A stretch of DNA of 64,000 bases from Paralithodes platypus (Eukaryota > Arthropoda > Malacostraca > Decapoda > Lithodidae): assembly GCA_032716605.1 (NCBI GenBank), contig CM064571.1, positions 18,387,856-18,451,855 on the forward strand. The letters run 5' to 3'. Shown here piece by piece: positions 1 to 9,596 of this stretch. The translations under genes and the position numbers were made by a program. Under the pieces are notes generated by a model. The model made no database searches and had not been told where the DNA came from. It was given only the letters and a program-made list of their open reading frames with translations. Within the stretch, counting starts at the first letter, position 1. The number at the start of each line of letters is the position of its first letter.

Positions 1-115
1 CCTTTCTCCCTCGTTTAGCCCCATTGTGTTCGAGATTTCAAGACGTTCGCCCCATTAGTTTGGCGATTTTAATAACTTTCGCCCCATTTCTATCAATTTT
101 AAGACCTTTCGTGGA
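1..115 (+). mobile_element. MITE family A, fragment
   Basis: Matches the ~32-bp internal modules of family A (see the copy at 6848-7173): repeated 'CCCCATTAGTTT' and 'TTTTAAGACCTTTCG'. It is cut by the window edge and stops before the hairpin half of the element. Confidence 0.75.
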
Positions 116-240
116 TGTTACTGTAATGTTGGTCTTGGTTATGGTCACTTGGAAGACAATATAAATATCATTAAACACTTATAACACAAGAATCCATTGC
201 TCGTGTAAAAGTGTGTAAAATTGTGTGAAATTGTGTTAAA

Positions 241-463
241 TTGACCACTTGCGCGTTTCGTTCTATAAGGAAGTTGGAGCCGTAGCCATCGATATTGAGC
301 AGATTTACCAGCTAAACTACTGTTGCCGTACATTAATATATGCATTAAACCCAATCCAACATACTCTTTAGCCATCACAAACCTACATTATTATTAATTT
401 ATATTTACTATCGATGTCTACAGCTCCAACTTCCTTATAGCCTGAAACTCGCAAGTGGTCATT
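241..463. mobile_element. Foldback MITE family C, copy 1
   Basis: Inverted ends of about 50 bp begin TTGACCACTTGCG and end CGCAAGTGGTCA. Both arms carry the TATAAGGAAGTTGGAGC motif or its complement. Two more copies are at 14437-14663 and 23919-24142. No coding capacity. Confidence 0.8.
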
Positions 464-496
464 GAGTACTATCCCCTTATAGCACTTCCCAGTACA

Positions 497-498
<2 letters not shown>

Positions 499-575
<77 letters not shown>

Positions 576-651
576 AATGTGAGTGTGGGTATTCATGTGT
601 TAGTGTGTGTTAATGTGTTTTTGTTAATGTGTATGTGTGTGTTAGTATGCA

Positions 652-705
<54 letters not shown>

Positions 706-802
706 AATGTGAGTGTGGGTATTCATGTGTTAGTGTGTGTTAATGTGTTTTTGTTAATGTGTATGTGTGTGTTAGTATGCATGTATGTGTGTGTGTGTGT
801 GT
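499..802. repeat. (GT)n arrays inside a 130-bp tandem duplication
   Basis: Two long GT runs (about 499-573 and 656-704), each followed by the same block starting GTCAATGTGAGTGTGGG at 573 and 703. The offset is 130 bp, so array plus flank were duplicated together. Confidence 0.9.
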
Positions 803-871
803 ATGTGTTATAACTCAAATTCCCTTGCACTGTGTATTGCACAATCCATGCAAATAAAAACAACCGAGTAA

Positions 872-937
872 CCTCTCTCTCTCACTCTCAGTCTCTCTCT
901 CTCTCTATATATATATATACACAGTATATATATATCC

Positions 938-973
<36 letters not shown>

Positions 974-974
974 T
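872..974. repeat. (CT)n / (TA)n / (CA)n compound microsatellite
   Basis: Uninterrupted CT, TA and CA runs; no gene seen. Confidence 0.9.
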
Positions 975-1074
975 TCCAAAACACACATATATTTAAGTGT
1001 CTACATAGCCACAGTAATCTATCCTATTATAAATTATTATGTTCCTTCCAACAACCAACCATACTCCTAAAATC

Positions 1075-1180
1075 GATTGATGAAATTTACAAACACATGT
1101 GGCAGTCCGTGGATTCGAACCCAGGATGCTCACACCGAAAATCAACACCTTATACATCGCACCACGAAGACAGTTACTAT
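1075..1180 (-). mobile_element. tRNA-derived SINE family H, copy 1
   Basis: On the minus strand this has a degenerate box A and a box B of GGTTCGAATCC type, followed by CACATGTG. The same head is at 17160, 23756, 28972, 43195, 46325 and 46990. There is no acceptor stem, so it is not a functional tRNA. Confidence 0.7.
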
Positions 1181-1230
1181 TAGTTGTATTTTGAAACTGG
1201 AAACTATATTCAGCAAATGAGAACAAATTT

Positions 1231-1365
1231 AAGGGGTGAGCGGATGTTTCTGGACCCCCTTCTATCTCATGTTTAACCCTAATAGTTTTAGGGTTAAGAC
1301 GTGCGCTCCATTAGTTAGGCTATTTTAAGACCTTTCGCCCCATTTCTTTGTCTTCCCATATCGGC
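1231..1365 (+). mobile_element. MITE family A, truncated copy
   Basis: Begins TTTAAGGGG, continues with the TTTCTGGACCCCCTTCT head and three internal modules, then stops. It faces the reverse copy at 1389-1759. Confidence 0.7.
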
Positions 1366-1388
1366 CTTGGGTCAAATAAGGAAGAATG

Positions 1389-1759
1389 TAAGGGGAGGTT
1401 TATATTGATTTGCTTATTTACTTATTTATTGCTTTATACGTTAACATTTTTAGTTTCTTCCCTAGACCTCCATCAAGCTTAAGAAACTATAACCAAGCTC
1501 CCCATTCGCGATAAAATTGTAAAAAACAAATGTAGAATAAAGTCCGGCCCAAGGCCGGTTCCTCCTAAATTACAGGCTGGCTATCGCTCGCTAAGAAAAA
1601 AACGACACCTAAATGGCACGAAATGTCTTAATATTGACAAAGAAATAGGCTGAAAGATCTTAAAATAGCCAAACTAATGGGGCGAACGTCTTAAAATCTC
1701 AAAACTAATGGGGCTAAACATGAGGGAGAAGGATGTTCAGAAGAAAAACCTGCCCTTAA
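1389..1759 (-). mobile_element. MITE family A, near full-length
   Basis: Ends TAAGGGGAGG (left) and CTGCCCTTAA (right), with the GGCCGG hairpin and four ~32-bp modules between. Orientation is opposite to the neighbouring fragment. Confidence 0.85.
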
Positions 1760-2139
1760 CCCAAACCACGTCCACGGCGTAGGGGTTACACTGCTATAAA
1801 AGTGCACCACATAATTATACCTGTCCAATAGAACATACATCTAATTATAATGCGCAAGTGTTTACATTTTGGTGCCAAACCCAGGCCACAGGCATGGTTG
1901 GATGGCTGCTGTCACATGTAATTATAAGACGATTAATTACCATAACAAGAAGGGTGACTTTTATATTATAAGTACACATTATTTTTAAGTATGGGTGAGT
2001 ATAAGTACAATAAACAACAACATGAAAAGACTATACTATGCATCAGCTACAGACATTTCAACACACAGCATATAATAAGGATTTGTTGAAGGAGAGGGAG
2101 GGTGGCCAGCTCTGCGATATTGTTTTCTAAAAGTCCTAA
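1760..2139. other. No feature recognised
   Basis: AT-rich unique-looking DNA; I see no exon, repeat or RNA gene. Confidence 0.5.
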
Positions 2140-3070
2140 AGCCTAGCTCACACTTTCAAGAGTGCGAGCGCGAATCGAGGCGAATAGACACTTGGGCACA
2201 ATCGCAATCACATTCTCAAACACTCGGATACTCATAGAAACTCTTAGAAACTCTCAGCACACTCTCAAAGGTTTGCAAACAGTCGGGTCGTGGAGCCATT
2301 CTTTCACTCATGTTTGAAGTTTTAGCCCGAATGCGTCAAGTCTCAGTTCATTCGTATCTACTCTCAAGCATTCTCAACTCTTCATAATTATTCTTACACA
2401 TTTGTAACACACTCTTTGTCACTCTTAAACATTCGGCAGCAGTCTCGAACATTCTCAATTGCCAAAATAATTGCGAATGTGTTGAGAATGTGCAAGTGTG
2501 TGTGAGAGTAGGAACGAGTTCATACGAATCATTCGTTGACAGTCGAGCTGATAATTATGTACATTGTTGGGAATGTGTGTGAACTAACAAGAACATGTTG
2601 AGAATAGTTGAGAGTGTGGTGAGAATATGTAAGTGTGTTGAGAATAGTTGAGAGTGTGAACGAATAAAACCGTTAATTTAAAATCGAAACTGCGAATAGT
2701 TACGAATGTGAACGACTGTGGACGAATGTGTGAGAGTAGTAATGAATAAACTGAGAATGAAGTGAGAGTTACTGAAAGTGTGATGAGAATGTTTGCGAAT
2801 TGCCGCAAGAGCAACGAATGCCGGCATACTCTTCAACATTCATCACTACTCGTAACTACTCTTAGTGCATTCTATAACATTCGTAGGTATTCGTACAATA
2901 AAAATTACCGTTAAAATTCAAATTTGGACACATTCTCAGTACATTCGCAGCACACTAAGAATGTACCGAGAGTGTGTGCGACTGCATTCGGGCACTATTC
3001 GTAACTATTCATATCTATTCTCGAAAATTCGCAAAAAAATTACATTCGGCGTCATTACAGTTCGCTTACA
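2140..3070. repeat. Degenerate CATTCTCA / TGAGAATG repeat domain
   Basis: Dozens of imperfect copies of motifs like CACATTCTCAA and ACTCTCA. Roughly 2140-2480 reads in the C/T sense, 2480-2820 in the G/A sense, and 2820-3070 returns to C/T. This suggests an old satellite rearranged in inverted blocks. The open frames across it are by-products of low complexity. Confidence 0.6.
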
Positions 3071-3374
3071 GTTCGAAAAACCTGCCTCAGGCAGCAACTC
3101 CTCGCAAACCTTGGTAGGGAGTCTTGCTCCTTCAGGGCAATGTTTATTCTTTTCAATAATTGTAGATTACGAAAATAAGGAGAAGAGAAAAACATTGGGT
3201 CAGCTATGCTCGCATTTTATCTTCGAATAAATGTTATATACATATGCAATATACACAATACGCACATTGAGAAGAATTAATGTGCTTAAATAATCTACTT
3301 CGATGACAAGTTGAGCATCCTCTTTGCTCACAGGAGGGTAGTAATCAAACAAACAGCGTTGTCGTTTATATAAA
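3071..3374. other. No gene recognised downstream of the Gly/His-rich gene
   Basis: AT-rich intergenic DNA after the predicted poly(A) site at about 3355. Short minus-strand open frames lack codon structure. Confidence 0.5.
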
Positions 3375-3380
3375 TTTATT
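3375..3380 (-). terminator. Poly(A) signal of the Gly/His-rich gene
   Basis: AATAAA on the minus strand, about 50 bp after the stop in exon 3, consistent with a short 3'UTR. Confidence 0.6.
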
Positions 3381-3429
3381 AACAATAATAACATTAAAGG
3401 TACAGTAGAAGGGGTGCATCTTATGTAAC

Positions 3430-3440
3430 TCAGTGGTAGC
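3430..3440 (-). CDS. Gly/His-rich secreted protein, exon 3 (last coding)
   Basis: Preceded by a pyrimidine-rich acceptor, TTTTCTTCCAG, on the minus strand. Joined in phase 1 to exon 2 (ending at 3982) it completes a Gly codon and adds Tyr-His-stop, so the protein ends GHGGYH. That fits the repeat better than the Lys-Asp-Thr tail obtained by reading through the donor. Confidence 0.65.
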
Positions 3441-6400
3441 CTGGAAGAAAAGATAAATAATGTTAATTTATGAAATAGAGAATATAAACACATTTATAAA
3501 CCATTACCTTATAAACTAATTTAAATTTGCAAAACGAAAATGGATATGAGTTTTATAAAGAACCCAGAAGCATAATGCATGATTGGCAATTTGAATAACC
3601 AAAATTATGTGTGTAGGATAACATCTAGATAAGCGAGATGCTACTATATTGGTGAAAACAAATTGCTGATACTTATTACATATAGGGCCACTAAACACCT
3701 TTCAACCCCTTCACTACCATTACGTAATGTTCATCATATTATGGTTACCAATAGACGATTTTCATTAGTTTGTAATCAATCTATACGACTCAAATGGGTA
3801 AATACGATCTCAATAAACCCTCTTAGTAACATGCTGAACGGGTTAAGGTGCATAGACCCCTAAAGGTCGAATGGGATGGATCTGTTCCTCTTGTCTCATA
3901 CAGATTGGTGTAACTAAGGGGTTTTGGGGAATTATTGGTGTAACTAAGGGGTTGTGGGGAATGAATGTTATGTGTCCTTACCTCCATGTCCATATCCACC
4001 ACCGTGACCTTTTCCATAGCCACCGCCGCCGCTGTGACCTTTTCCATAACCTCCGCCGCCGCCATGACCAGAGCCGCCACCATGTCCTTTGCCATATCCG
4101 CCACTGCTATGACCATATCCGCCACCGCCATGACCTTTGCCATATCCGCCGCTGCTATGACCATATCCGCCACTGCCATGGCCTTTGCCATATCCGCCAC
4201 TGCTATGACCTTTGCCATATCCGCCGCCGCCACCGCCATGACCTTTACCGTAGCCACCGCCACCATGACCTTTACCATATCCTCCACCACCATGACTGTG
4301 ACCCTTGCCATAGCCACCACCGCCATGACCGCCACTGTGACCTTTGCCATAGCCACCACCATGACCATGACCTTTACCATAACCAACATCATGACCCTTG
4401 CCATAACCATCATCATGACCATAGCCACCTCCATGACCTTTGCCATAACCATCACCATGACCCTTGCCATAACCATCGTCGTGACCATAACCGCCACCGT
4501 GACCTTTGCCATAACCACCGCCATGTCCTTTGCCATAGCCGTCGTCATGACCATAACCACCACCGTGACCTTTGCCATAACCACCACCATGACCATGACC
4601 TTTGCCATAACCACCGCCATGTCCTTTGCCATAGCCGTCATCATGACCATAACCACCACTATGACCCTTACCATACCCATCGTCATGACCTTTACCATAT
4701 CCATCGTCATGACCATAGCCGCCTCCGTGACCTTTGCCATAACCACCACCATGACCTTTGCCATCTCCATCATCGTGCCCATAACCACCGCCATGACCCT
4801 TGCCATAACCACCACCATGGCCATCACCATGACCTTTACCATATCCATCATCGTGGCCTTTACCATAACCACCGCCACCATGGCCCTTGCCGTAGCCACC
4901 ACCATGACTATGACCTTTACCATAGCCCTCTCCGTGACTGTGTCCTTTACCATAACCACCGCCTCCATGACCATGACCCTTGCCATGACCACCACCTCCA
5001 TGACCTTTGCCATATCCACCCCCATGACCTCCACCATGGCCCTTGCCGTAGTCTGGCTCCGGCTCAGCTAACACTAGGCCCACCAGCAGCACCACGGCCA
5101 CCAGGGCCATCCACTATAGGGGAAACAAACACAACAGTTAGCAAACACACAAACAACCATTTCACTAACACACACTCTAATAACTCCTTTACTTAGCCTC
5201 TCATCTACTTCAGATTCCTGTAACCCGAATTTCTTTTATTTGAACTTTTTTAATGAACCTCTCTAAAAACAGCAGACATAAGCGTCCTCATACTATTCCT
5301 GACGCATAGAAACAGACATGTTACGAACATGTGCGAATCATATTTTTCACAGGATTGAACAAGACAATGAAGGTTCGGCCATGCATGTGATCATGTTTAA
5401 GGCAATGTTTCAAACATGAACTGTACACATGTTTGCAACAGGTATGTCTAACTCGGACTTCTCAGATTCAGATAAGACAAATCTGAACTTCTTTAACTCG
5501 GACTCCTCTACTCGAACTCTAACTCCTAATATGACACTCAACTTCTCGTACACCTTTACTAAGACTCCTCCAACATAAATTCTGACTTGAATTATTTGAA
5601 CTCAAATTCCAATAACTCAGACTATACCCCGCGCCCCTCAAGCCTGCCCCAGGGTCACGGTTCAGGGAAGGACTCGGAGGTTGTCAAGTTAGCTGGTGAG
5701 GGGTCATAATAATAATAATAATAATAGTTCTTAAAGCTAGCGCATGCTAAGCCAGCTAAGGATAGCCCAATAAGGCCGATTAGGCGTATTTCCATTGGGG
5801 TCCTGTATTACTACCCCATCCCCTTGTTCATAAGGGACAGTAACGACTCAGAGCTTGTGAAAAACCTATACTGCGCCGAGCGTGGGCGCAATCCTGGGCC
5901 TTCTGGGTGGAATTCCAAGACGCTAGTCACTACACCAGCGAGCCGCGTCATAGTCTACAGCAACTGGTCTAACTTAAACTGCTCAAGTGAGGGCTGATCC
6001 AATCCAATGTGTGGTTTGGCATCCTCTACCCAACCTTATCTATTTCTGTCTGTCTCTTTTACTGTACTACTTTTCCTTCTACAGTGTATGTGTTGGCAAG
6101 TTCGCCCAATTGGGTGGCACTGCAAGATGGGTTGCGGACGGTGGGGGCATTGGCCCGGGGGTGTAAGCCCGTGGGCTGATGATCCCCTCCCTCGCTGCCC
6201 TCTCAGAGACAGATCTCATCTCAACCTGGCCCCATCGGGGACCCAAGCAACTGGAGGGGCTTCGGTCAACCGGACTTTGGACTGTTCGGCCAGACAGTCT
6301 GTGAAACTACAACAACAATAACAACAACAACAACAACTTAAACTGCTTGAAGCTCTTTAACCCAGATCCTTCAACTAGCTCAAATGAACTTACATAAATA

Positions 6401-7290
6401 CTTGTTTGGCACTTACTTTAACACTGACTCATATAACATTGACTCAACTAACACTAACTCAACTAACACTATCTCAACTAACAATACATAATATAACACT
6501 TACTGTTATAACACTGACACTACTTCTCGAGTTAATGTTAAAGATGACTGTAATAAGAATATCTATTACAGCTACAATTTATATCCACAATTTCAAAGAG
6601 GTTCAATACGTAATTATAAAACAGAGAATGAATGAATTACTCAATATGCGACCTTTTGTGAAAATTATGGGTTATTAAGTGTTGAAATTGATCAATTTAA
6701 AGGCAAATATAATGAAACTACAATATTCACCAATTATGTTAAATGTGACTAAATAAAAAGTGATAGTAAAATATTAAATTTATCACGTCAAGTAAATCCA
6801 AATAATCCACTTTATTAATTTAACTCCCAGCACCAAACACTTCCCAATTAAGGGCAGATATCCACTTGAGGGACTTTTTTCTTGACCCCTTTCTCCCTCA
6901 TGGTTAGCCCCATTGCTTTTGATATTATAAAACGTTTGCCCCATTAGTTTAGCGATTTTAAGAACTTTCACCCCATATTAAGACCTTTCGTGCAATTCAG
7001 GTGTCGATTTTATCCTGGCGAGCGATAGCGAGCCTGTAATTTAAGAGGAACCGGCCTTAGGCCGGGAAATTTTTCTACCGAAAAATGTACAAATTTATCT
7101 TGAAACGGACTCAAGGGGGTGTAATTTTAAGCTTGATGGAGGTCTAGGGAACAAACTAAATACCTCCCCTTAAATTAATGAATGTATGTGATCCTCCAAA
7201 AAATTAATTGAATATTTATCCAATTATGTTTACGATATATTTAGGGCTATTGATAAACGTTAAGGTGTGACTTACCGCTCTGGGTAACAT
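3430..7290 (-). CDS. Secreted Gly/His-rich repeat protein, whole gene (3 exons)
   Basis: Gene model: exon 1 7276-7290, exon 2 3982-5113, exon 3 3430-3440, giving 385 aa. A hydrophobic leader (ALVAVVLLVGLVLA, about residues 8-21) is a clear signal peptide. The mature part begins EPEPDYGKGH. It then consists almost entirely of GGYGKGH-type units with GYGHDD and GGGSGH variants, rich in Gly, His and Tyr with regular Lys. Gly-rich secreted proteins of this style in arthropods include cuticle, adhesive and antimicrobial proteins, and the regular His suggests metal or pH-dependent behaviour; those roles are inference. Intron 1 (2.2 kb) holds a SINE, an AAC-tailed retroposon and a MITE; intron 2 is 541 bp. 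A TATA box and initiator lie upstream and a poly(A) signal downstream. No Chitin_bind_4-like motif is visible. Confidence 0.75.
3900..3962. repeat. Short tandem duplication in intron 2 of the Gly/His-rich gene
   Basis: TTGGTGTAACTAAGGGGTT occurs twice, 34 bp apart, just beyond the exon 2 donor. Confidence 0.7.
3982..5113 (-). CDS. Gly/His-rich secreted protein, exon 2 (repeat-encoding)
   Basis: Opens after acceptor CCCCTATAG and reads Trp-Met-Ala-Leu into the signal peptide. It carries about 45 Gly-Tyr-Gly-Lys-Gly-His-type units and ends at a consensus donor (GGAG|GTAAGG). The frame stays open for 12 nt into the intron, to a stop at 3968. The repeat is so regular that two other frames stay open across it on both strands; those carry no signal peptide and are artefacts. 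Confidence 0.85.
5210..5700. other. Intron 1, degenerate AACTCGAACTC-like sequence
   Basis: Short imperfect copies of AACTCGGACTC-type motifs, continued beyond the retroposon at about 6350-6520. No gene recognised. Confidence 0.5.
5709..5946 (-). mobile_element. tRNA-derived SINE family I, copy 1
   Basis: On the minus strand the head reads CTCGCTGGTGTAGTGACTAG (box A-like), then a degenerate box B, a unique body, a ~50-bp domain shared with a LINE 3' end at about 27340-27395, and a (TTA)n tail. GTCATA flanks both ends (5703-5708, 5947-5952). A second copy is at 52553-52828. Confidence 0.8.
5984..6334 (+). mobile_element. AAC-tailed retroposon copy 1
   Basis: Flanked by a 13-bp direct repeat, AACTTAAACTGCT (5971-5983 and 6335-6347). 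It ends with GACTGTTCGGCCAGACAGTCT followed by (AAC)n, the same 3' end as the elements at 33813, 36970 and 53986. It sits in intron 1 of the Gly/His-rich gene. The 104-codon open frame in it is not a host gene. Confidence 0.85.
6348..6847. other. Intron 1, AT-rich, no gene
   Basis: Degenerate 'TAACACTGACTC' motifs, then AT-rich DNA. Confidence 0.5.
6848..7173 (+). mobile_element. MITE family A, full-length reference copy (326 bp)
   Basis: Bounded by TTAA on both sides (TTAAGGGCAG ... CTCCCCTTAA). The left half is four imperfect ~32-bp modules. A GCGAGCGATAGCGAGC motif and two hairpins (CCGGCC..GGCCGG; TTTTTCTACCGAAAAA) follow, then CTTGATGGAGGTCTAGGG. TTAA flanking suggests piggyBac-type mobilisation; no transposase is encoded. 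Confidence 0.85.
7276..7290 (-). CDS. Gly/His-rich secreted protein, exon 1
   Basis: ATG followed by four codons (Leu-Pro-Arg-Ala), then a consensus donor GCG|GTAAGT. Phase 0 matches exon 2. It lies 36 bp downstream of a predicted initiator. The link to exon 2 is inferred: it is the nearest compatible minus-strand acceptor, and the join extends the signal peptide. Confidence 0.6.
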
Positions 7291-7323
7291 ATTGTGTGTG
7301 GAGGTGGAGGTGTCACCCCGGGT

Positions 7324-7359
7324 ACTGATGACTAAATGCTGACTGGCTACACTTATATA
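7324..7359 (-). promoter_or_regulatory. TATA box and initiator of the Gly/His-rich gene
   Basis: TATATAA on the minus strand (7353-7359), and 33 bp later TCAGT (7324-7328), the arthropod initiator consensus. The 5'UTR would be about 36 nt. Confidence 0.6.
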
Positions 7360-7375
7360 CCGAAGGAGAGAGTGA

Positions 7376-7382
7376 GTGTGTG

Positions 7383-7419
<37 letters not shown>

Positions 7420-7512
7420 GTGGAGGAGGTGGGGGGGGGGGGGGGGAGAAAACTGAAGGGGAAAACTCGTAGAAAAATACCAAGGAGAGAGAAAAAGACA
7501 GACGTTATATAT

Positions 7513-7567
<55 letters not shown>

Positions 7568-7580
7568 GTATATATATATC
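7376..7580. repeat. (GT)n, poly-G and (AT)n microsatellites
   Basis: GT run 7376-7420, poly-G about 7430-7446 and AT run about 7515-7565, upstream of the promoter above. Confidence 0.9.
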
Positions 7581-7604
7581 ATGTATTTACCTGTATATAC
7601 TGTA

Positions 7605-7977
7605 TGTTACAGTCAGATTGTGAAACGAGTCCTTTCGTGAAAAGACTAAACATTTTAGTCAGTCTGTGAAATGATTGGTTACTAACCTAACTGGGTTAGG
7701 TTAGGTTATATTGATCTCCACCTATCATTTATGAAGTGAAGCAAGTCGTTCACACAATGACACCTCAATCTGCTTTTCACGAGCTTGAAGGCAACTGTGG
7801 ATTGCCCTGCCTAACTGCCTAACTAACTACCTACCTACCTACCTAACCTAACCTGACCTACCTAACCTAACCTAACCCAGTTAGGTAGGTAACAAGTTAG
7901 AAACCAGTAATTTCACAGACTGACTAAAAATGTTTAGTCATTTCACGAAATTACTACGTTTCAGTCTGACTGTAACA
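7605..7977. mobile_element. Long-TIR element (MITE), 373 bp
   Basis: About 100-bp inverted ends: TGTTACAGTCAGATTGTGAA at left, and the complement ending GTCTGACTGTAACA at right. Each contains an AACATTTTTAGTCAGTCTGTGAAAT-like stretch and a TTAGGT-rich block. No open frame. Confidence 0.75.
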
Positions 7978-7987
7978 TACATACGTG

Positions 7988-7990
7988 TGT

Positions 7991-8022
<32 letters not shown>

Positions 8023-8235
8023 CTGACTCTATGTGATTGTCTGTATATATGTGTGTGTGTGTGATCATGTGTAAATACAGTATACAGTATGTATGGATGG
8101 GTGCCTGGCTGTGCGTGTGTATGACTATGTGTGTGTGTGTACTGTATATGTCTGTGTAGGACTGTGTAGGACTGTATGTATATGTATATGCGTGAATGTG
8201 TGTGTGTGTGTGTGTGTGCGTGTGTGTGTGTGAAT
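7988..8235. repeat. GT-rich degenerate low-complexity tract
   Basis: Interrupted TGTGTG arrays with ACTGTATATG motifs; no gene. Confidence 0.8.
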
Positions 8236-8305
8236 CATTAACTGTTAGTATCAGTAAGTGTGGTCACCGTCACCATGATCGTGAGTGACGGGCCTCCAAC
8301 ATTAG

Positions 8306-8307
<2 letters not shown>

Positions 8308-8355
<48 letters not shown>

Positions 8356-8371
8356 ACACACACACACACAC
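8308..8371. repeat. (AC)n microsatellite
   Basis: AC run with one TACA interruption. Confidence 0.95.
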
Positions 8372-8428
8372 CAGAACATTGATCGGTCATGAACAGCGAT
8401 CACCAGACATCGGTAACTCAGTACGTAA

Positions 8429-8717
8429 TTAAGAGGGGGGGGGGGGGTTGTCTGGATCCCTTTCTCCCTCATGTTTAGCCCAATTAGTTTTGACATTTTA
8501 AGATATTCGCCTCATTAGTTTGGTGATTTTAAAAAGTCTCGTCCCATTTCTTGGTTGACGTTAAGACTTTTCGTGCCATTTAGGTGTCGATTTTTTCTCA
8601 ATGGGGGGTCGTGGGGGTATTATTTTTTAAGCTTGATGGTGAACTGGGGAAAAAACTAAAATAATAACAATAAAGAAAGAAAGAAAGAAAGAAAGACAAT
8701 AATAAATAACCCCTTAA
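8429..8717 (+). mobile_element. MITE family A in TTAA chain
   Basis: TTAA at both ends (8429-8432, 8714-8717). Hairpin half partly deleted; a (GAAA)n run lies near the right end. The right TTAA is also the left TTAA of the next element. Confidence 0.75.
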
Positions 8718-9003
8718 CCCCTTCCGTACCGGTGACTTCTCTTGTATTGTATTTTAGCTACATTTAGCAGATTTTACGAAGCTTAGCAAGGACATATGGT
8801 AACAAAGAGGGTTAATTGAGATAGTGTGTAGCCTCTTAATGGCTAGACGTCCTTCGTAAGCTGAATAAAATCGTCTAATAGTTACCAGAATATATTGTAA
8901 AGGACGCGATCACCGGTTTACAGGGATCTGCCTTGTATGGGCCGATCGGCTTTTTGCAGACTCCCATTTTCTTATGTTCTTATGTTCTTAATGAATGGGT
9001 TAA
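8714..9003. mobile_element. Foldback MITE family B in TTAA chain, interrupted
   Basis: Starts TTAACCCCTTCCGTACC. It carries the inverted core (TTTAGCAGATTTTACGAAGCTTAG facing CGTAAGCTGAATAAAATCGTC). The right arm is interrupted at about 8918 by a retroposon tail, and the element ends GGGTTAA at 9003. Confidence 0.7.
8918..8990 (+). mobile_element. Retroposon 3' tail with TTATGTTC repeats
   Basis: GGGATCTGCCTTGTATGGGC ... CTTATGTTCTTATGTTCTTA. Reverse relatives are at about 21705-21765 and 49935-50003. The tail matches a LINE/SINE 3' end type. Confidence 0.65.
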
Positions 9004-9336
9004 GGGGAGGTTTTTAGTTTGGTCCCTAGATATCCTTCAAGCTTAAGATTACACCCCCTTGAGCCCCTTTCAAGATAAATTTGTACATTTTTCGGTAGAA
9101 AAATATCCCGGCTGAAAGCCGGTTCCTCTTAAATTACAGGCTCGCTATCGCTCGCCAGGATAAAATCGACACCTAAAAGGCACGAAAGGTCTTAAAATTG
9201 ACAGAAATGGGTTGAAAGTTCTTAAAATCGTGAAAATAATGGGGCGAACGTCTTAAAATTAGAAAAACAATGGGGCTAAACATGAGGGAGAAAGGAGTCA
9301 AGAAAAAAAATCCCTCAAGTGGCAATCTCCCCTTAA
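9000..9336 (-). mobile_element. MITE family A, full-length, in TTAA chain
   Basis: TTAAGGGGAGG at left and ATCTCCCCTTAA at right; complete modules and both hairpins. It shares one TTAA with each neighbour. Confidence 0.9.
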
Positions 9337-9547
9337 CCCTTCGAGTACCAGCGACGTGTGTTATATTATATTTTAGATATATTTAGACGATATTATGCAG
9401 CTTAGGAAAGATCTGTGGTAGTTAAAAGGGTTGGTGGAGATAGTTTGAAGCCATATTATTGCTAGAGGTCCTGCCTAAGCTGACTATAATCGTTTAATAG
9501 TTGCCAGAATATGATGAAAAGGATGTCACCGGTACTGAAGGGGTTAA
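9333..9547. mobile_element. Foldback MITE family B in TTAA chain
   Basis: TTAACCCTTCGAGTACC ... GGTACTGAAGGGGTTAA, 215 bp, with complementary ~80-bp arms around AGACGATTTTAT/ATAATCGTTTAAT. CCCTTT-type ends next to TTAA resemble piggyBac termini. Confidence 0.85.
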
Positions 9548-9596
9548 TGGCTGTGTCAAACAAATAGTACTAAGATGCGTGCCTCATTAAAGTCCA

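Noticed and set aside
501..743. Cys/Val open frames over GT and AC arrays (also 7216, 8302, 12779, 19313, 21515)
   Set aside because: Pure microsatellite translation.
3968..3982. Lys-Asp-Thr C-terminus of the Gly/His-rich frame
   Set aside because: It lies past a consensus donor; a downstream acceptor exon with a poly(A) signal gives a repeat-like end. RNA data could reverse this.
3823..5196. Three other long open frames (404 codons minus, 441 and 368 codons plus) across the Gly/His-rich exon
   Set aside because: They are other-frame readings of the same repeat, lack a signal peptide, and have biased, non-protein-like compositions (VMVKVM, HDLCHNHR, TFAITTTM).
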